In this document: positions 46,291 to 57,145 of the stretch, piece after piece
How the letters are laid out: each line of letters opens with the position of its first letter
Numbering within the stretch: position 1 is the first letter of the stretch
Origin: Rhabdophis nuchalis
Lineage: Eukaryota > Chordata > Lepidosauria > Squamata > Natricidae
DNA: 64,000 bases
Assembly (NCBI GenBank): GCA_039707465.1
Contig: CM077644.1
Span: 220,714,962 to 220,778,961 of the forward strand
Reading direction: 5' to 3'
The notes under the pieces: generated by a model
What the model was told of the DNA's origin: nothing
What the model saw: only the letters and a program-made list of their open reading frames with translations
Database searches by the model: none
Position numbers and translations under genes: made by a program

Positions 46291-47310
46291 AAAAATAAAG
46301 TTTGAATGATTATATGAATGAAAGTACTGAAAAATTGCTGCAAGCTGTGAAAATGGAGAACAGCATAAAAACAACAGAAACAAAGGCAGAATATAAGGGA
46401 AAACAGCTGGATGACAGTTTAATTAAATGGAAAACCAAAGCTTTGCATGGACAGCACTTGAAAAACTTTGAAGGAAAATGTGATGACAATTTGACATGAA
46501 CATGGTTTAAGATGGGAACTATTAAGAAAGAAACAGAAGGTTTAATACTGGCTGCTCAAGAACAAGCACTACAAACTAATGCCATGAAAGCGAAGATACA
46601 AAAATCCACTGACAATTCAAACTGCTGACTTTGCAATAACAAAGTCGAAACTGTTTCACATTTAATATGTGAATGCAGCAAAATCGCACAAACTGATTAC
46701 AAAGCTAGACACGACCGAGTTGCTAAATTAATCCACTGGTCATTATGTAAAAAATAGGATTTACCTGTATCCAGAAAGTCATAGGAACATAAAGTGGAAA
46801 AAGTTATCGAAAATGAGAAGGCTGAAGATCTTATGGGACTTTCGAATACAAACGGATAGTCATTTGGAGCACAACACGCCAGATATCACAGTTGTAGAGG
46901 GCCAAAGTGTACAGTTTATTGATATCGCTGTTCCTAGAGATGCCAGAGTTGAAGAAAAAGAACTAGAAAAAATACTGAAATATCATGACCTGGCCATTGA
47001 AACTACATGGCTATGGATGAAGCATGTAACAGTGATAACCATTGTCATCAGGGCACTTGGCACCATGCCCATGAATTTTACAAGATACATCAACAAATTG
47101 CAGCTTCCTACAATGACACCAGCGGAAGTGCAAAAAACCTGCACTACTCGGAACATCTTATATTTTAAGAAGGTTCTTGGTTGATACCTAGGATGCTGGC
47201 AGCAAACTGTATCAACCATTAGCACCAGTCAATAGTATTTGTAATGCATTTTTAAATGTTCAGTTGGCTAAGCTTTATGTTTAATGAATAAAGTAAAAAA
47301 TACAATAATA
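46290..47310 (+). mobile_element. R4-type LINE remnant: zinc finger and restriction-like endonuclease
   Basis: Unlike the CR1 and L2 copies, this LINE ends in a restriction-like endonuclease downstream of the reverse transcriptase, as in the R2/R4 group. Near 46623-46680 a finger reads C-x2-C, then H and C (NNKVETVSHLICEC), with a TGA where an Arg codon would be expected, followed by KARHDRVAKLIHWSLCKK. The open part at 46813-47181 (123 codons) has HNTPDITVVEG (residues 20-30) and FIDIAVP (35-41), giving the PD-x12-D spacing of the nuclease active site, then EKELEKILKYHDL. The reverse transcriptase part upstream is mostly lost; 46302-46620 is a degraded stretch before the finger (HGQHLKNFEGKCDDN, DSLIKWKTKALHG). 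The 3' end is at about 47310 with an ATAATAACTAAC tail. Several stops show it is inactive. R4 rather than R2 is an inference from the wording of the motifs. Confidence 0.85.
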
Positions 47311-47357
47311 ATAACTAACAAGCAGCAACAACAATAACATCATCAACAACAACAACT

Positions 47358-47755
47358 TCCAAACACTGGGACATCACTTTGACAGCATCGTTGGGGTGGT
47401 TGGGGGTAGATATGTACAGCTGAGTATCATCAGCGTACTGATGGTACTCTACCATGGATGATCTCACCCAGCGGCTTCATATAGGTGTTGAACAGGAGGG
47501 GCGAGAGGACCGACCCCTGAGGCACCCCACATGTTAGGGGCCTCGACGTCGACCTCTGCCCTCCTGTCAACACAAATTGCGACCGACCAGAGAGGTAGGA
47601 GGAGAACCACTGTAATACAGTGCCTCCCAATCCCAACCTCTCCAGTCGATGCAATAGGATACCATGGTCGATGGTATCAAAAGCCGCTGAGAGGTCTAAC
47701 AGGACCAAGATAGAGGAATGACCTCTATCTCTGGCCCTGAAGGCCTTTCATCAAA
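47358..47755 (-). mobile_element. L2 LINE, internal RT fragment
   Basis: The minus-strand frame 47708-47430 reads [38 protein letters not shown] and [19 protein letters not shown], the RT fingers and palm of L2. Beyond 47430 the YADD region continues in another frame with GTATCATCAGCGTACTG on the plus strand. Both ends are missing: upstream it stops at about 47755, and the expected 3' end is absent. A fragment lacking its 3' end is not a simple 5'-truncated insertion and implies a later deletion. Confidence 0.88.
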
Positions 47756-48412
47756 CTGTACATTTGAATTCAAGGATCCCAAGGCTTTTATGCGGATAAA
47801 GGTTTCTTTAAACATCTATAAAAAAAAATGTTTGCTGTAAGTTAAAAATGAGATAAGAACCACTAGGTGGCACTATTATATAAAGTGAGTGAAAGAACAC
47901 CAAAATAAATTATTTCACTGCTCATCTAGTAAACAGAATCAAAGATAAATGTCTGTTAGGACAATGTTAATCCCAAAAGTTTAGATTCTTCACCAACCAC
48001 TTCAACTCTATTACATTATCTTTTCTCTTATTTCTACTTTATATGCCATTATTTCTTTTCCTGCATAGATAGCGATATAATAGGCATTTGGTTATATTTG
48101 GTTTTTAAATCCTCTTACATATCAATAATTGGGATATTTGATTTATGTGCCATTGTATCTTTTCATTAAAGACAAAACAGAAGCAAGCTAAAATGAAGCA
48201 GCTGGCTGACTTCTGGGCTTGGAAGCCAAACACTCTTGGATTTGTTTAGTACTTGAGTGGTAAACACCAGGGAGTATCAGCATTACTGGCTAAACTAAGA
48301 AGTAAACAAAAACCATTTTGAAAGAGGCAAATGACTTGGGCACCATTCAGCAGTGTTCATTCAGTATGAAGCATTTCCCTCCTCTGAACGGTTTGGAAAG
48401 AACAACACATCC
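47756..48412. other. Unassigned sequence
   Basis: AT-rich. No recognised feature. Confidence 0.4.
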
Positions 48413-48482
48413 CACTAGTTCACTGTTTCTCAACTTTGGTCATTTTAAGATGTGGGTCTTCAATTTCTAGGATTCCCTAGAT

Positions 48483-49083
48483 CAGAGGCGAAATTAAGCC
48501 AGTTCTGACCAGTTTTGGCAACCGGTAGAGGAAATTTTGAGTAGTTCAGAGAACCACCTCTGGCTGGCTCTGCTCCCATCTGTTCGCTGCCTTCTGAGTC
48601 CCAGCTGATCTGCATCCCAGCTGATCGGCTGGGTCTTATTCTGTTGCCCTGCACAGGAGAAAAGAGCTGGAAAGCAGATTAGTGGGGTGGGGAGGGAATG
48701 GGGATTTTACAGTATCTTTGCCCTGGAGTGGGGTGGAAATGGGGATTTTGCAGTATTCTTCTCCTGCCATGCCCACCAAGCCACTCTCACCAAGCCACTC
48801 CCACCAAGCCACTCCCACCAAGCCACACCCACCAAGCCACTCCCACCAAGTCACTCTCACCAAGCTACTCCCACCAAGCCACTCTCACCAAGCCACTCCC
48901 ACCAAGCCACTCCCACCAAGCCATGCCCACCAAGCCACTCCCACCAAGCCACGCCCACCAAGCCACTCCCACCAAGCCACTCTCACCAAGCCACTCTCAC
49001 CAAGCCACTCCCACCAAGCCACGCCCACCAAGCCATGCCATGCCCACAGAACCGGTAGTAAAAATGTTTGAATCCCACCACTG
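48483..49083. mobile_element. hAT-like element, family A, enlarged by an internal 14-bp array
   Basis: Starts CAGAGGCGAAATTAAGCC and ends GAATCCCACCACTG. Flanks CCCTAGAT (48475-48482) and CCCTAGAG (49084-49091) form an 8-bp duplication with one mismatch. At 601 bp it is more than twice the size of its relatives because of the array at 48775-49040. Confidence 0.92.
48775..49040. repeat. 14-bp minisatellite inside a hAT-like element, 19 units
   Basis: ACCAAGCCACTCCC-type units start every 14 bases without a single indel: 48775, 48789, 48803 and so on to 49027. Variation is confined to a few positions (CTCTC, CTCCC, ACCC, GCCC endings). Because 14 is not a multiple of 3, the same Pro/Thr/Lys/Ser/His peptide is read in all three plus frames. 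The 120-146-codon frames here are this artefact. Confidence 0.96.
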
Positions 49084-49170
49084 CCCTAGAGAGTATGGTG
49101 GTTGGGGGATTTGTGGAATTGAAGTCCATACATCTTAAAATAGCCAAAGTTAAGAAACACTGAACTAATT

Positions 49171-49572
49171 CAATGTAATATAAGCTGTCCCACTTCCAGT
49201 TCTTGGAACCAATCCTGTTCCTTTTCTCTCTATGAGCCATAGGGAGCTCAGTCTTGCTCTATTTATTAATGCATAATATTTTATGGGTTTTTTTTTCTCC
49301 TGAACTATACTGTGGAAAGGTTTAATCCTTTTAGTTGAGAATGAAATAGATATTTTGCACAATGTATAAAACACTAGTTATTTTGAAAAAAAACACCTTT
49401 TTCACTGTTCAATATTAATTCAATATTTTCATTTAATGCTCAAGATTTTTTGTGATTTGTTACGTGTGTGTTTGTTATGCATACATAGCCCTTGTGGGTA
49501 TGCAATTCAAATAATGGATTTTTTTTAGCAACCAAGCTAAGTATGTTGCACTAATACAATCAGCATTTGACC
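49171..49572. other. Unassigned sequence
   Basis: AT-rich. No recognised feature. Confidence 0.4.
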
Positions 49573-51620
49573 GGACACAGGTAAGAGCCCATTTACGGAC
49601 TTACATTGTGGCGCTGAGAGTGGCCAAACGTCATCATTGTGCCACTCTCATAGCATCCGCAGAAAACTGCCCTGCCGCCCTGTTTAGGGTGACCCGCTCC
49701 CTCCTTCAACAGAGGGTGCGGGAAGCCCCGCTACAGGGTAGAGCAGAGGAATTTGTGATTTTTCTGCAGGAGAAAATCGCTCAGATACAGAACGAGTTAG
49801 CCCCCATTGATGGCCCAGTGGGATGCCACGAGGCAGATCTTGTTTGGGAGGAGTTTGACTCCGTTGCTTCCGAGGATATGGACAGGTTACGTGGGCGACT
49901 GCGAGCCACCACATGTTTATTGGACCCGTGTCCCTCCTGGCTTGTACTGGCATCCTGGGAGGTGACACGAGGCTGGCTCCAAGAGGTTGTCAACGCTTCC
50001 TTAAGTGAGGGTTCCTTGCCTGCTTCCCTAAAAGAGGCTATGGTGAGGCCCCTCCTTAAGAAGCCCTCTTTGGATCCAGCTTTATTAACCAACTATCGTC
50101 CAGTCTCCAACCTTCCCTTCTTGGCGAAGGTTGTTGAGAGTGTGGTGGCACAACAGTTTCCCCGTCACCTGGAGGAAGTTGATTATCTAGACCCGCGCCA
50201 GTCCGGCTTTCGGCCCGGGCATAGCACTGAGACGGCATTGGTCACGTTGGTTGATGATCTCTGGAGGGCCAGAGATGGGGGTTGTTCCTCCATCCTGGTC
50301 CTATTAGACCTCTCGGCGGCTTTTGATACCATCGACCATGGTATCCTATTGCATCGGCTGGGGGGGTTGGGAGTGGGAGGCACCGTTTTACGGTGGTTCT
50401 CCTCCTACCTCTCTGGCCGATCGCAATTTGTGTTGGCAGGGGAGCAGAGGTCGACCTCGAGACCCCTCACATGTGGGGTGCCTCAGGGGTCGGTCCTCTT
50501 GCCTCTCCTGTTTAACACATACATGAAGCCGCTGGGTGAGATCATCCGTGGTTTTGGGGTAGAGTACCATCTATACGCTGACGACACCCAGCTGTATATT
50601 TCTACCCCAAACCACCCCAACGATGCCGTAGCGGTGATGTGCCAGTGCCTGGAAGCCGTGCGGGTCTGGATGGGAAGTAACGGACTCAGGCTCAACCCGA
50701 CCAAGACCGAGTGGCTGTGGTTTCCGGCTGCCCGATTCAACCAGCTCACTCCATCGCTGGCCATAGGGGGCGAACATCTTGCCCCTGTGGATGGGGTGCG
50801 CAATTTGGGTGTCCTCCTGGATGCCCGGCTGTCCATGGAAGATCAAGTGACAGCCGTGGCCAGGAGGGCGTTTTACCAGGTTCGCCTGGTTCGCCAATTG
50901 CGCCCCCTATTGGATCGGGACGCCCTTTGCACAGTCACTCATGCGCTCGTGACATCCCGACTGGACTATTGCAACTCTCTCTACATGGGGCTCCCCTTGA
51001 GGTGCACCCGGAGACTTCAGCTAGTCCAGAATGCAGCCGCGCGAGCAATTATGGGAACCACTAGGTTTACCCATGTAACACCGCTCTTGCGCGAGCTGCA
51101 CTGGCTGCCTGTCGTCTTCCGGGTGCGCTTCAAGGTGTTGATTATCATCTTTAAAGCGCTCCATGGCTCGGGACCTAGCTATCTGCGGGATCGGATCCTG
51201 CCTCATACATCCTCACGACCGATTCGCTCCCACAGAGAGGAACTTCTCCGGGTGCTGTCCACTAGACTCTGTCAGCGGGCGTCGCCCAGGGGAAGGGCTC
51301 TCTCTGTGGCGGGCCCGGCCCTCTGGAACGACCTTCCCCCCGATATTAGGACGACCACGGACCTCCGCTCCTTCCGTCTCAAATTAAAAACTCATTTCTT
51401 CTGCCTGGCCGGCCTAGGATAGTCTCTCTGTCTTTGGGGTTTTATTGGGGTTTTGTAATATTGCTTAGTTTTAATGGGAATTTTAGCGCAGGTTTGGATT
51501 TAATTTATTTTTAATGAAATGTTTATATGTATTTATTGTTTTACTGTGCCTGTGCACCGCCCCGAGTCCCTGTGGGGAGAGGGCGCGGTTTAGAAATATT
51601 AAAATTATTATTATTATTTC
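49573..51620 (+). mobile_element. L2-type LINE, young 5'-truncated copy with complete 3' end
   Basis: The copy begins abruptly at about 49573 within ORF2, downstream of the endonuclease, and runs to a clean 3' end: stop at 51420-51422, untranslated sequence with CACCGCCCCGAGTCCCTG, GGGGAGAGGGCGCGG and an (ATT)n tail at 51604-51620. The coding part has no stop or frameshift, and CpGs are largely intact, so the insertion is recent compared with the other L2 copies here. Confidence 0.96.
49608..51422 (+). CDS. L2 ORF2 protein, reverse transcriptase and C-terminus (partial)
   Basis: A 604-codon open frame for the L2 reverse transcriptase, the longest coding frame in the window. The listed start is an internal GTG, and the frame is open upstream to the truncation point. 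In order: LLDPCPSWLVLASWEVT (about residues 104-120), [20 protein letters not shown] (163-182), [20 protein letters not shown] (about 204-223), [19 protein letters not shown] (first catalytic Asp), [30 protein letters not shown] with catalytic YADD at 323-326, LRLNPTKTEWLWF, then the thumb/C-terminal region (LDYCNSLYMGLPLRC, LRELHWLPVVFRVRFK, HTSSRPIRSHREELL, GRALSVAGPALWNDLPP). All core RT motifs are present. The endonuclease domain, visible in the copy at 42878, is missing, as is any promoter, so it should not move by itself. Confidence 0.96.
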   Translation: MALRVAKRHHCATLIASAENCPAALFRVTRSLLQQRVREAPLQGRAEEFVIFLQEKIAQIQNELAPIDGPVGCHEADLVWEEFDSVASEDMDRLRGRLRATTCLLDPCPSWLVLASWEVTRGWLQEVVNASLSEGSLPASLKEAMVRPLLKKPSLDPALLTNYRPVSNLPFLAKVVESVVAQQFPRHLEEVDYLDPRQSGFRPGHSTETALVTLVDDLWRARDGGCSSILVLLDLSAAFDTIDHGILLHRLGGLGVGGTVLRWFSSYLSGRSQFVLAGEQRSTSRPLTCGVPQGSVLLPLLFNTYMKPLGEIIRGFGVEYHLYADDTQLYISTPNHPNDAVAVMCQCLEAVRVWMGSNGLRLNPTKTEWLWFPAARFNQLTPSLAIGGEHLAPVDGVRNLGVLLDARLSMEDQVTAVARRAFYQVRLVRQLRPLLDRDALCTVTHALVTSRLDYCNSLYMGLPLRCTRRLQLVQNAAARAIMGTTRFTHVTPLLRELHWLPVVFRVRFKVLIIIFKALHGSGPSYLRDRILPHTSSRPIRSHREELLRVLSTRLCQRASPRGRALSVAGPALWNDLPPDIRTTTDLRSFRLKLKTHFFCLAGLG

Positions 51621-51754
51621 CTGTTAGCTGCCAGGGGTTCTTCTGGATATAAGTTTGCCCACAGACATGTTTTTGCTGCTACGATTTTCTGTTCTTTCTA
51701 CTTAAAGTTTACTTATTCTATTCTTGCCAGGAGTAAATATAATGTCTCCTAAAT

Positions 51755-51894
51755 CAGGGGTCTCCAACCTTAGCAACTTTAAGTCTGAAGAACTTCAGCT
51801 CCCAGACTTCTCCAGCCAGCTTTGCTTTGCTTGCTGGCGAATTCTGGGAGCTGAAGTCCTTCAGACTTAAAGTTGCAAAGGTTGGAGACCCCTG
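51755..51894. mobile_element. Foldback MITE, family C, perfect target duplication
   Basis: Starts CAGGGGTCTCCAACC and ends GGTTGGAGACCCCTG. The arms are complementary for about 50 bases around a TTTGCTTTGC centre. A perfect 8-bp duplication TCCTAAAT flanks it (51747-51754 and 51895-51902). Confidence 0.95.
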
Positions 51895-51902
51895 TCCTAA
51901 AT

Positions 51903-52883
51903 AGTCTTCCATTGCTTTTATACATTTGTAGCAAAATCTCTATTGATTTTGATAACTAGTATCTCTTCTTCATTATACCATATTTAGGGTTGTGACTTTC
52001 CTGAAGGTCCAAACTATGCGAAAAACATGAAAATGACCAACAAGATCATATGCGATAGAAAGATTCAGCAACATCCACATTATCACTTGGTTAATCTGGC
52101 ATGGGCAGCTGCTTTTATCTACTTGTTCTGCTAAAAAGTGAAATAATGCCAGTTGAAGGATATTTCTAGATATGTGACAGATATACTATACATGTATACA
52201 TATTTGTTCTTGCCCATCTCATATATGTGATAGAACATTTCAGTTGTCTTTTAAGTTTTTAATTGAGTACTGCTGAGGTCTGTATTTTTGTGCACTTTTT
52301 TATATTTTGAAGAGGGCCTGGGGAGACTGCCAAGAACCTTGATTTGTTATATTTCTCCTGCTGGCAGCTGATTCATTGGCATCATATGTGCAGCTATCAA
52401 AGCTATTCTTCCCACTGCTCTAGTGAGGCTGAAATGGTGCCATTTCTGCTTATATTCAGCTGCCAGTTTGACACCTGCATTAAGCCTACCTATCCCCAGT
52501 CCAGCTGCATTATAAGCAATTGGTTCTTACTCATGTTAAAAGAAACTAGAGCTATAACATGCAGAGCACAACAGGTATGGTGGCAGATAGAGAAAGAGAT
52601 GGAAAGTGTATGCCATGGACGATTAAGGAATTTGCCAATGCTGTTTGTCCACAGCACTGCCCTAGGTGTCCAGTAGAAGCCACAATGTCACATGCATCAT
52701 GCCATCATTATACTAATGACATGCATTATGGAATTCTTATCAGCTGCAGGATACAATTTGCTCAAATTACAAAAATTTGCATCCTACATGGGATGAGAAA
52801 ACAATGCTCGTAATGTCAGTTGTAATTCCTTGGTCTTGGCAGTCTCCAGGTCTACTGCAGCAAGTATCAATAACAAATTATCT
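51903..52883. other. Unassigned sequence
   Basis: Frames of 110 and 84 codons at 52344-52813 show no family (Cys/His/Ser-rich, unordered). No element ends. Confidence 0.35.
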
Positions 52884-53212
<329 letters not shown>

Positions 53213-53273
53213 TATCATCTGTCTATCTGTCTGCCCTGCCTTGCCCTATTCTGTCCTATCCTATCCTAATACC

Positions 53274-53580
53274 CAGTGGTGAGACTTACTCGTTTTTAGT
53301 ACCGGTTCTGTGGATGTGGCTTTGTGGATGTGACGTGGTTTTGTGGGCGTGGCTTTGTGGGCGTGGCAGGGGAAAGATACTACAAAATCCCCATTTCCTC
53401 CCCACCCCACTACCCTGCTTTCCAGCTCTGTTCCCCTATTCAGGGCAACACAAGAAGATCAGCTGGGAGGCTGGGAGGAAGCAGGGGTGGGGCCAGCCTA
53501 TTTGCCAGTTCTCCAAACTGCTCAAAATTTCCGCTGCTGGTTCTCCAGAACCTGTCAGAACTGGCTGCTAATACTCTTAA
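53274..53580. mobile_element. hAT-like element, family A
   Basis: Starts CAGTGGTGAGACTTACTCG, then TACCGGTTCTGTGG and GGGCGTGGCTTTGTGG, and ends near GAACTGGCTGCTAATACTC. The body matches 24857-25091. No clear 8-bp duplication, so the right end is approximate. Confidence 0.75.
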
Positions 53581-53624
53581 AAGTGGATAGAAGAGCCAAT
53601 CATGTGTTTAGTTATTATTACTGA

Positions 53625-54035
53625 TTACATCACGGCAGAAATTACATAAAGGAGTGAAAAATCTTGTGGTCCCTATGAAGCAAGGACAATCCTTTTGCAC
53701 CTCCCTTTCAGCAGAGAAGTGGCAAACCTTTCAGTTCCAGGCCAATCCCAGGAGCATATGTTTAAATATTATTCTATAAAATATCAAATTATGACATCCA
53801 AGGTGTCACACAGGTCTCATAGACATTGCTAGTAAATAAAAGCAGCATCGCAGGTTACCTGTGCTGGATTTAGGCATAAATTATGTTTAGGGCCTCACAG
53901 TATTTCAGAATATCAATTTTGCAAGCGAGTTCATTATTACTTATAAAAATAAGTTAGGATGGAATCAAACATTGGTGGGGGTTTTAAAGATTTTTATCGT
54001 ACTTTTTTTTTCTTCATACACAACTCACACCTAAG
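53625..54035. other. Unassigned sequence
   Basis: No recognised feature. Confidence 0.4.
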
Positions 54036-54130
54036 AGGTCTTCCTGCTCCAATTTCCCCACAACAAGAATCCTGTGGGGTGAGATGGGCTGACAGAGAGT
54101 GACTGGCTCAAGCCATCCAGACAAGGGCAT
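54036..54130 (-). mobile_element. tRNA-type SINE fragment, third family
   Basis: GATGGGCTGACAGAGAGTGACTGG and preceding CCCACAACAAGAATCCTGTG match the reverse complement of that SINE's middle. Head and tail are missing. Confidence 0.5.
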
Positions 54131-55554
54131 GGCGTTCATTTATTAGTGGATATATGTCATAAGTAATCAGAGAAATTAGGCGTGGCTGGCGTTTGTATCT
54201 ATGTGGACTTCGAAACTTTGAGTTTTGATTTTAAAAATCAGTTGGATTAAGATGTGGTACTCTAATATTATCGCAAATAGAATTTTTTCAGCCCTTAGGA
54301 TGCTACAGGAAAGTTATGAGACATATCCACTCTCTCTTTTGATATTTAAGTTAATTTTGGAAACATTGACCTCTCAATCAAAGGATCAATGTAGCTGAAA
54401 CTGTATATAAATTATTGTGGTGGGATAATGCTTTTTTGTGTTTTGCTGGTGATTATCTGCATTTAATATCAAGTCTTATAGATACTGTATGGTACTTATC
54501 AGGTTATTCCATTAATTGCTATACAACTAATATTTTTCCTATTAGATGTAAAGTATCAATGGATTTTTGGAGAAAGTGGGACTTTACATTTTGTGAAATT
54601 CATTTAAACATTTCAGAGTAATTTTTCATATACTTATTCCTTTGTTGGTAGGATTAATAGTTTTGTTTGTTCCAGATTAATATAGATATAAATACAGTAG
54701 ATTAGTTCAAAATCCCCAAAATGTTAATCCAATAACATTATTATCTAAAACCTAGACAGAATCTTGCAAAATATTTTAAATAGATAAGCTGTTGAACTTT
54801 TCTCTAAAACAATTTTACCCTCTAGTTTTATTTATTGAAATTGTGAGGGTTTTAATTTTATTATTTTCAGTTATATTAAATCAATTTTATTTCAACCATA
54901 GACCAGTATATAACTAATACAACAATTATGCTAAAATAGAAATAAAAATAAAAACTCATAGCGATAGAATAAAATAAGGTAAAGATAAAAGTAAGATAAA
55001 ATGACAGAGTACGGGTATTAAAACACAAAAGAATCCTATAAAATTACAATTAAATTTCACAATGAGTGATCTAAATGCTGTAAAGCAAGGTTTATAACTA
55101 TAAAAGGAAACAAGTAATACTAGCATTTATTAAACAAGAATGCAAGGCTATGCAAACTTATATTAAACCTAATGTTCTGTTGAACCGCTGCTAACGTTTG
55201 TTGGAATTAAAACCATTATGTCCCAGCCAATTATAACAAAGGAATAGCAGAATAAAACATAACAGTGGTATGGCATGTGTATATTTAAAAGGAAAAGAGA
55301 GGGCAAAAATGTGGGCGGGAGGGGAAAGAAGGAAAGGAGGGTAAAGTAACAGAAAATATATTGAGTTATGGAAGCCTAGTTAAGGCTCAGCATTACCTCA
55401 GTTAGCAGAGTTGTTTACGTTTAATCATAACTCTAACACAAAACCTGGCTATGCTATTTGAAATCTTTGCCAATTGGTCAGCTAGCAAGAGACTAAGGTA
55501 ATCAGCCTGAATATCATGTTATACATGGTAAAATAGGCATTGCTTATATATGCA
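54131..55554. other. Unassigned 1.4-kb AT-rich stretch
   Basis: A/T-rich with no element ends. Short frames (up to 68 codons) only. Confidence 0.4.
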
Positions 55555-55772
55555 CAGGTACAGTATAGGTGGTACCTTGCTCAATAACAGTAACTGTGAA
55601 AGGGATCTTGGAGTCCTAGTGGACAACCATTTAAATATGAGCCAGCAGTGTGCAGCAGCTACCAAAAAAGCCAACACAGTTCTAGGCTGCATAAACAGAG
55701 GGATAGAATCAAGATCACCTGAAGTGTTAATACCACTTTATAATGCCTTGGTAAGGCCACACTTGGAATACT
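55555..55772 (+). mobile_element. CR1 LINE, internal fragment without 3' end
   Basis: The plus-strand frame at 55550-55837 reads YSIGGTLLNNSNCERDLGVL, DNHLNMSQQCAAATKKAN, TVLGCINRGIESRSPEVL and ALVRPHLEYC, corresponding to residues 150-230 of the CR1 frame at 27145. After LEYC the CR1 match stops at 55772 and unrelated sequence follows. CR1 insertions normally keep their 3' end, so this piece has lost it by deletion or rearrangement. Few residue differences from the 27145 copy suggest a fairly recent origin. Confidence 0.9.
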
Positions 55773-56380
55773 GCGGTGTAAAACTGCTATTGGTTGATGT
55801 TACTGGGAAGAGTTTTGGGGGTTCCCAGAATCTATAGTCAATTATAATGTACAATTGAAAATACTATTCAATGTATGGTACTTAATACTACAGTATTAAT
55901 TTAGAAATAGGGAAACTGCAAGTAATTGGGACTAAAAATTGGCATAGTGTAGTAACAAAGCAATAGGTTCATGTTTTAAAGAATATTCCATTAGTATCCT
56001 ATAACCTTTAGTTGGAATTCAAGAAAAGAGTGCATTTTGTGTTGTGAAGAAAATGTATACTATTGGCTGAATTTCTCTATATTAAAAATACCTATATTAT
56101 ATGTTGGAGAGGACAATGACTCATAAATTGGATTTGTATTAAGGTAGTACTATTCTGGTTTGATTTTTATATTGTTGTTAATAATGTCCTGGGAAAAGAA
56201 CTAAGAGTTAAATTATATTCTGCAAATTTGGAATACATCAACATTGGAAGTACTTTGATTTTACCATGTGTAGGCTACAGCTGACAATGTTGTTGAACGT
56301 CAATGCAAAAAAAAAAGATGCATGTTCTCTATGGTGTATGAATTCGCCTTCTATTGACATTGTGTAATGTCCAGTTAGAA
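55773..56380. other. Unassigned sequence
   Basis: AT-rich. No recognised feature. Confidence 0.4.
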
Positions 56381-56511
56381 TCCTTCCTTCCTTCCTTCCT
56401 TCCTTCCTTCCTTCCTTCCTTCCTTCCTTCCTTCCTTCCTTCCTTCCTTCCTTCCTTCCTTCCTTCCTTCCTCCCTCCCTCCCTCCCTCCCTCCCTCCCT
56501 CCCTCCCTCCC
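56381..56511. repeat. (TTCC)n then (CTCC)n microsatellite
   Basis: About 22 TTCC units (56381-56471) pass directly into about 10 CTCC units (to 56511), consistent with one substitution spreading through part of a pure array. Confidence 0.97.
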
Positions 56512-57137
56512 TCTATTACATTTGGTTAATATATTTTTTTGTTTGCAGGTCAAAACTACATTTTTTTTCCAAAAAAATATATTAATTGCCATTAAGAACC
56601 ACAAGATGGCAGTATTGATATTTGAAGCTCTTACCTTTGAATTACTGTTGTTTCAATACACATTTAGAGGTGCTGTCTTTTGAATGTATATATGAAATGG
56701 TGTATTATTTGAACTACTGAAATTATATTTGCCATTATTTTTTAAATAAATGCTTAAATCAGACTCTACTTGCACTATAGGTTTTCATTTCTTGTTCCAG
56801 TTTTTATAAGGAGTTTGATTTGTACTCCCAAGTTATCTAATTTTTATAGAGAAAAGAAATCAAATTTGAAACACAACTATGTAGGATTTGAAAGGAATAC
56901 AGTGGGTGGTCTACTGACTTTGAACCTACTTAAACTGAGAACCTTTGGCTTGAAGCTGAAAAGGAACCAGTGGGTATAACAGTAAAGATGGGTGTTTTTC
57001 CACATTTTCTTGTTGCTTAATCTTCATTTTCAAAGTTCTGACTTCTCTTGGGCAATTTTAAGTTACAGTAACCCCCAGGAGGCACCACTTCATAAATTTC
57101 ACTCTTATTGTGAATCTTCAGACATGGGTAGCCACAC
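56512..57137. other. Unassigned sequence
   Basis: No recognised feature. Confidence 0.4.
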
Positions 57138-57145
57138 ATTCTTCT

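Larger units (their letters stand above)
48421..49162. mobile_element. Foldback MITE, family C variant, split by a family A element
   Basis: Left arm (48421-48482) CACTGTTTCTCAACTTTGG ... GTCTTCAATTTC; right arm (49084-49162) GAATTGAAGTCCATAC ... CCAAAGTTAAGAAACACTG. The arms are complementary. Flanks CACTAGTT and AACTAATT match at 6 of 8 positions. It was split by the element at 48483. Confidence 0.8.

Noticed and set aside
48775..49040. CRISPR-like array
   Set aside because: Units are contiguous 14-mers without spacers, and the context is a vertebrate genome.
48682..49138. Three overlapping frames of 123-146 codons with the same peptide repeat
   Set aside because: A 14-bp array inside a hAT-like element gives the same peptide in every frame.
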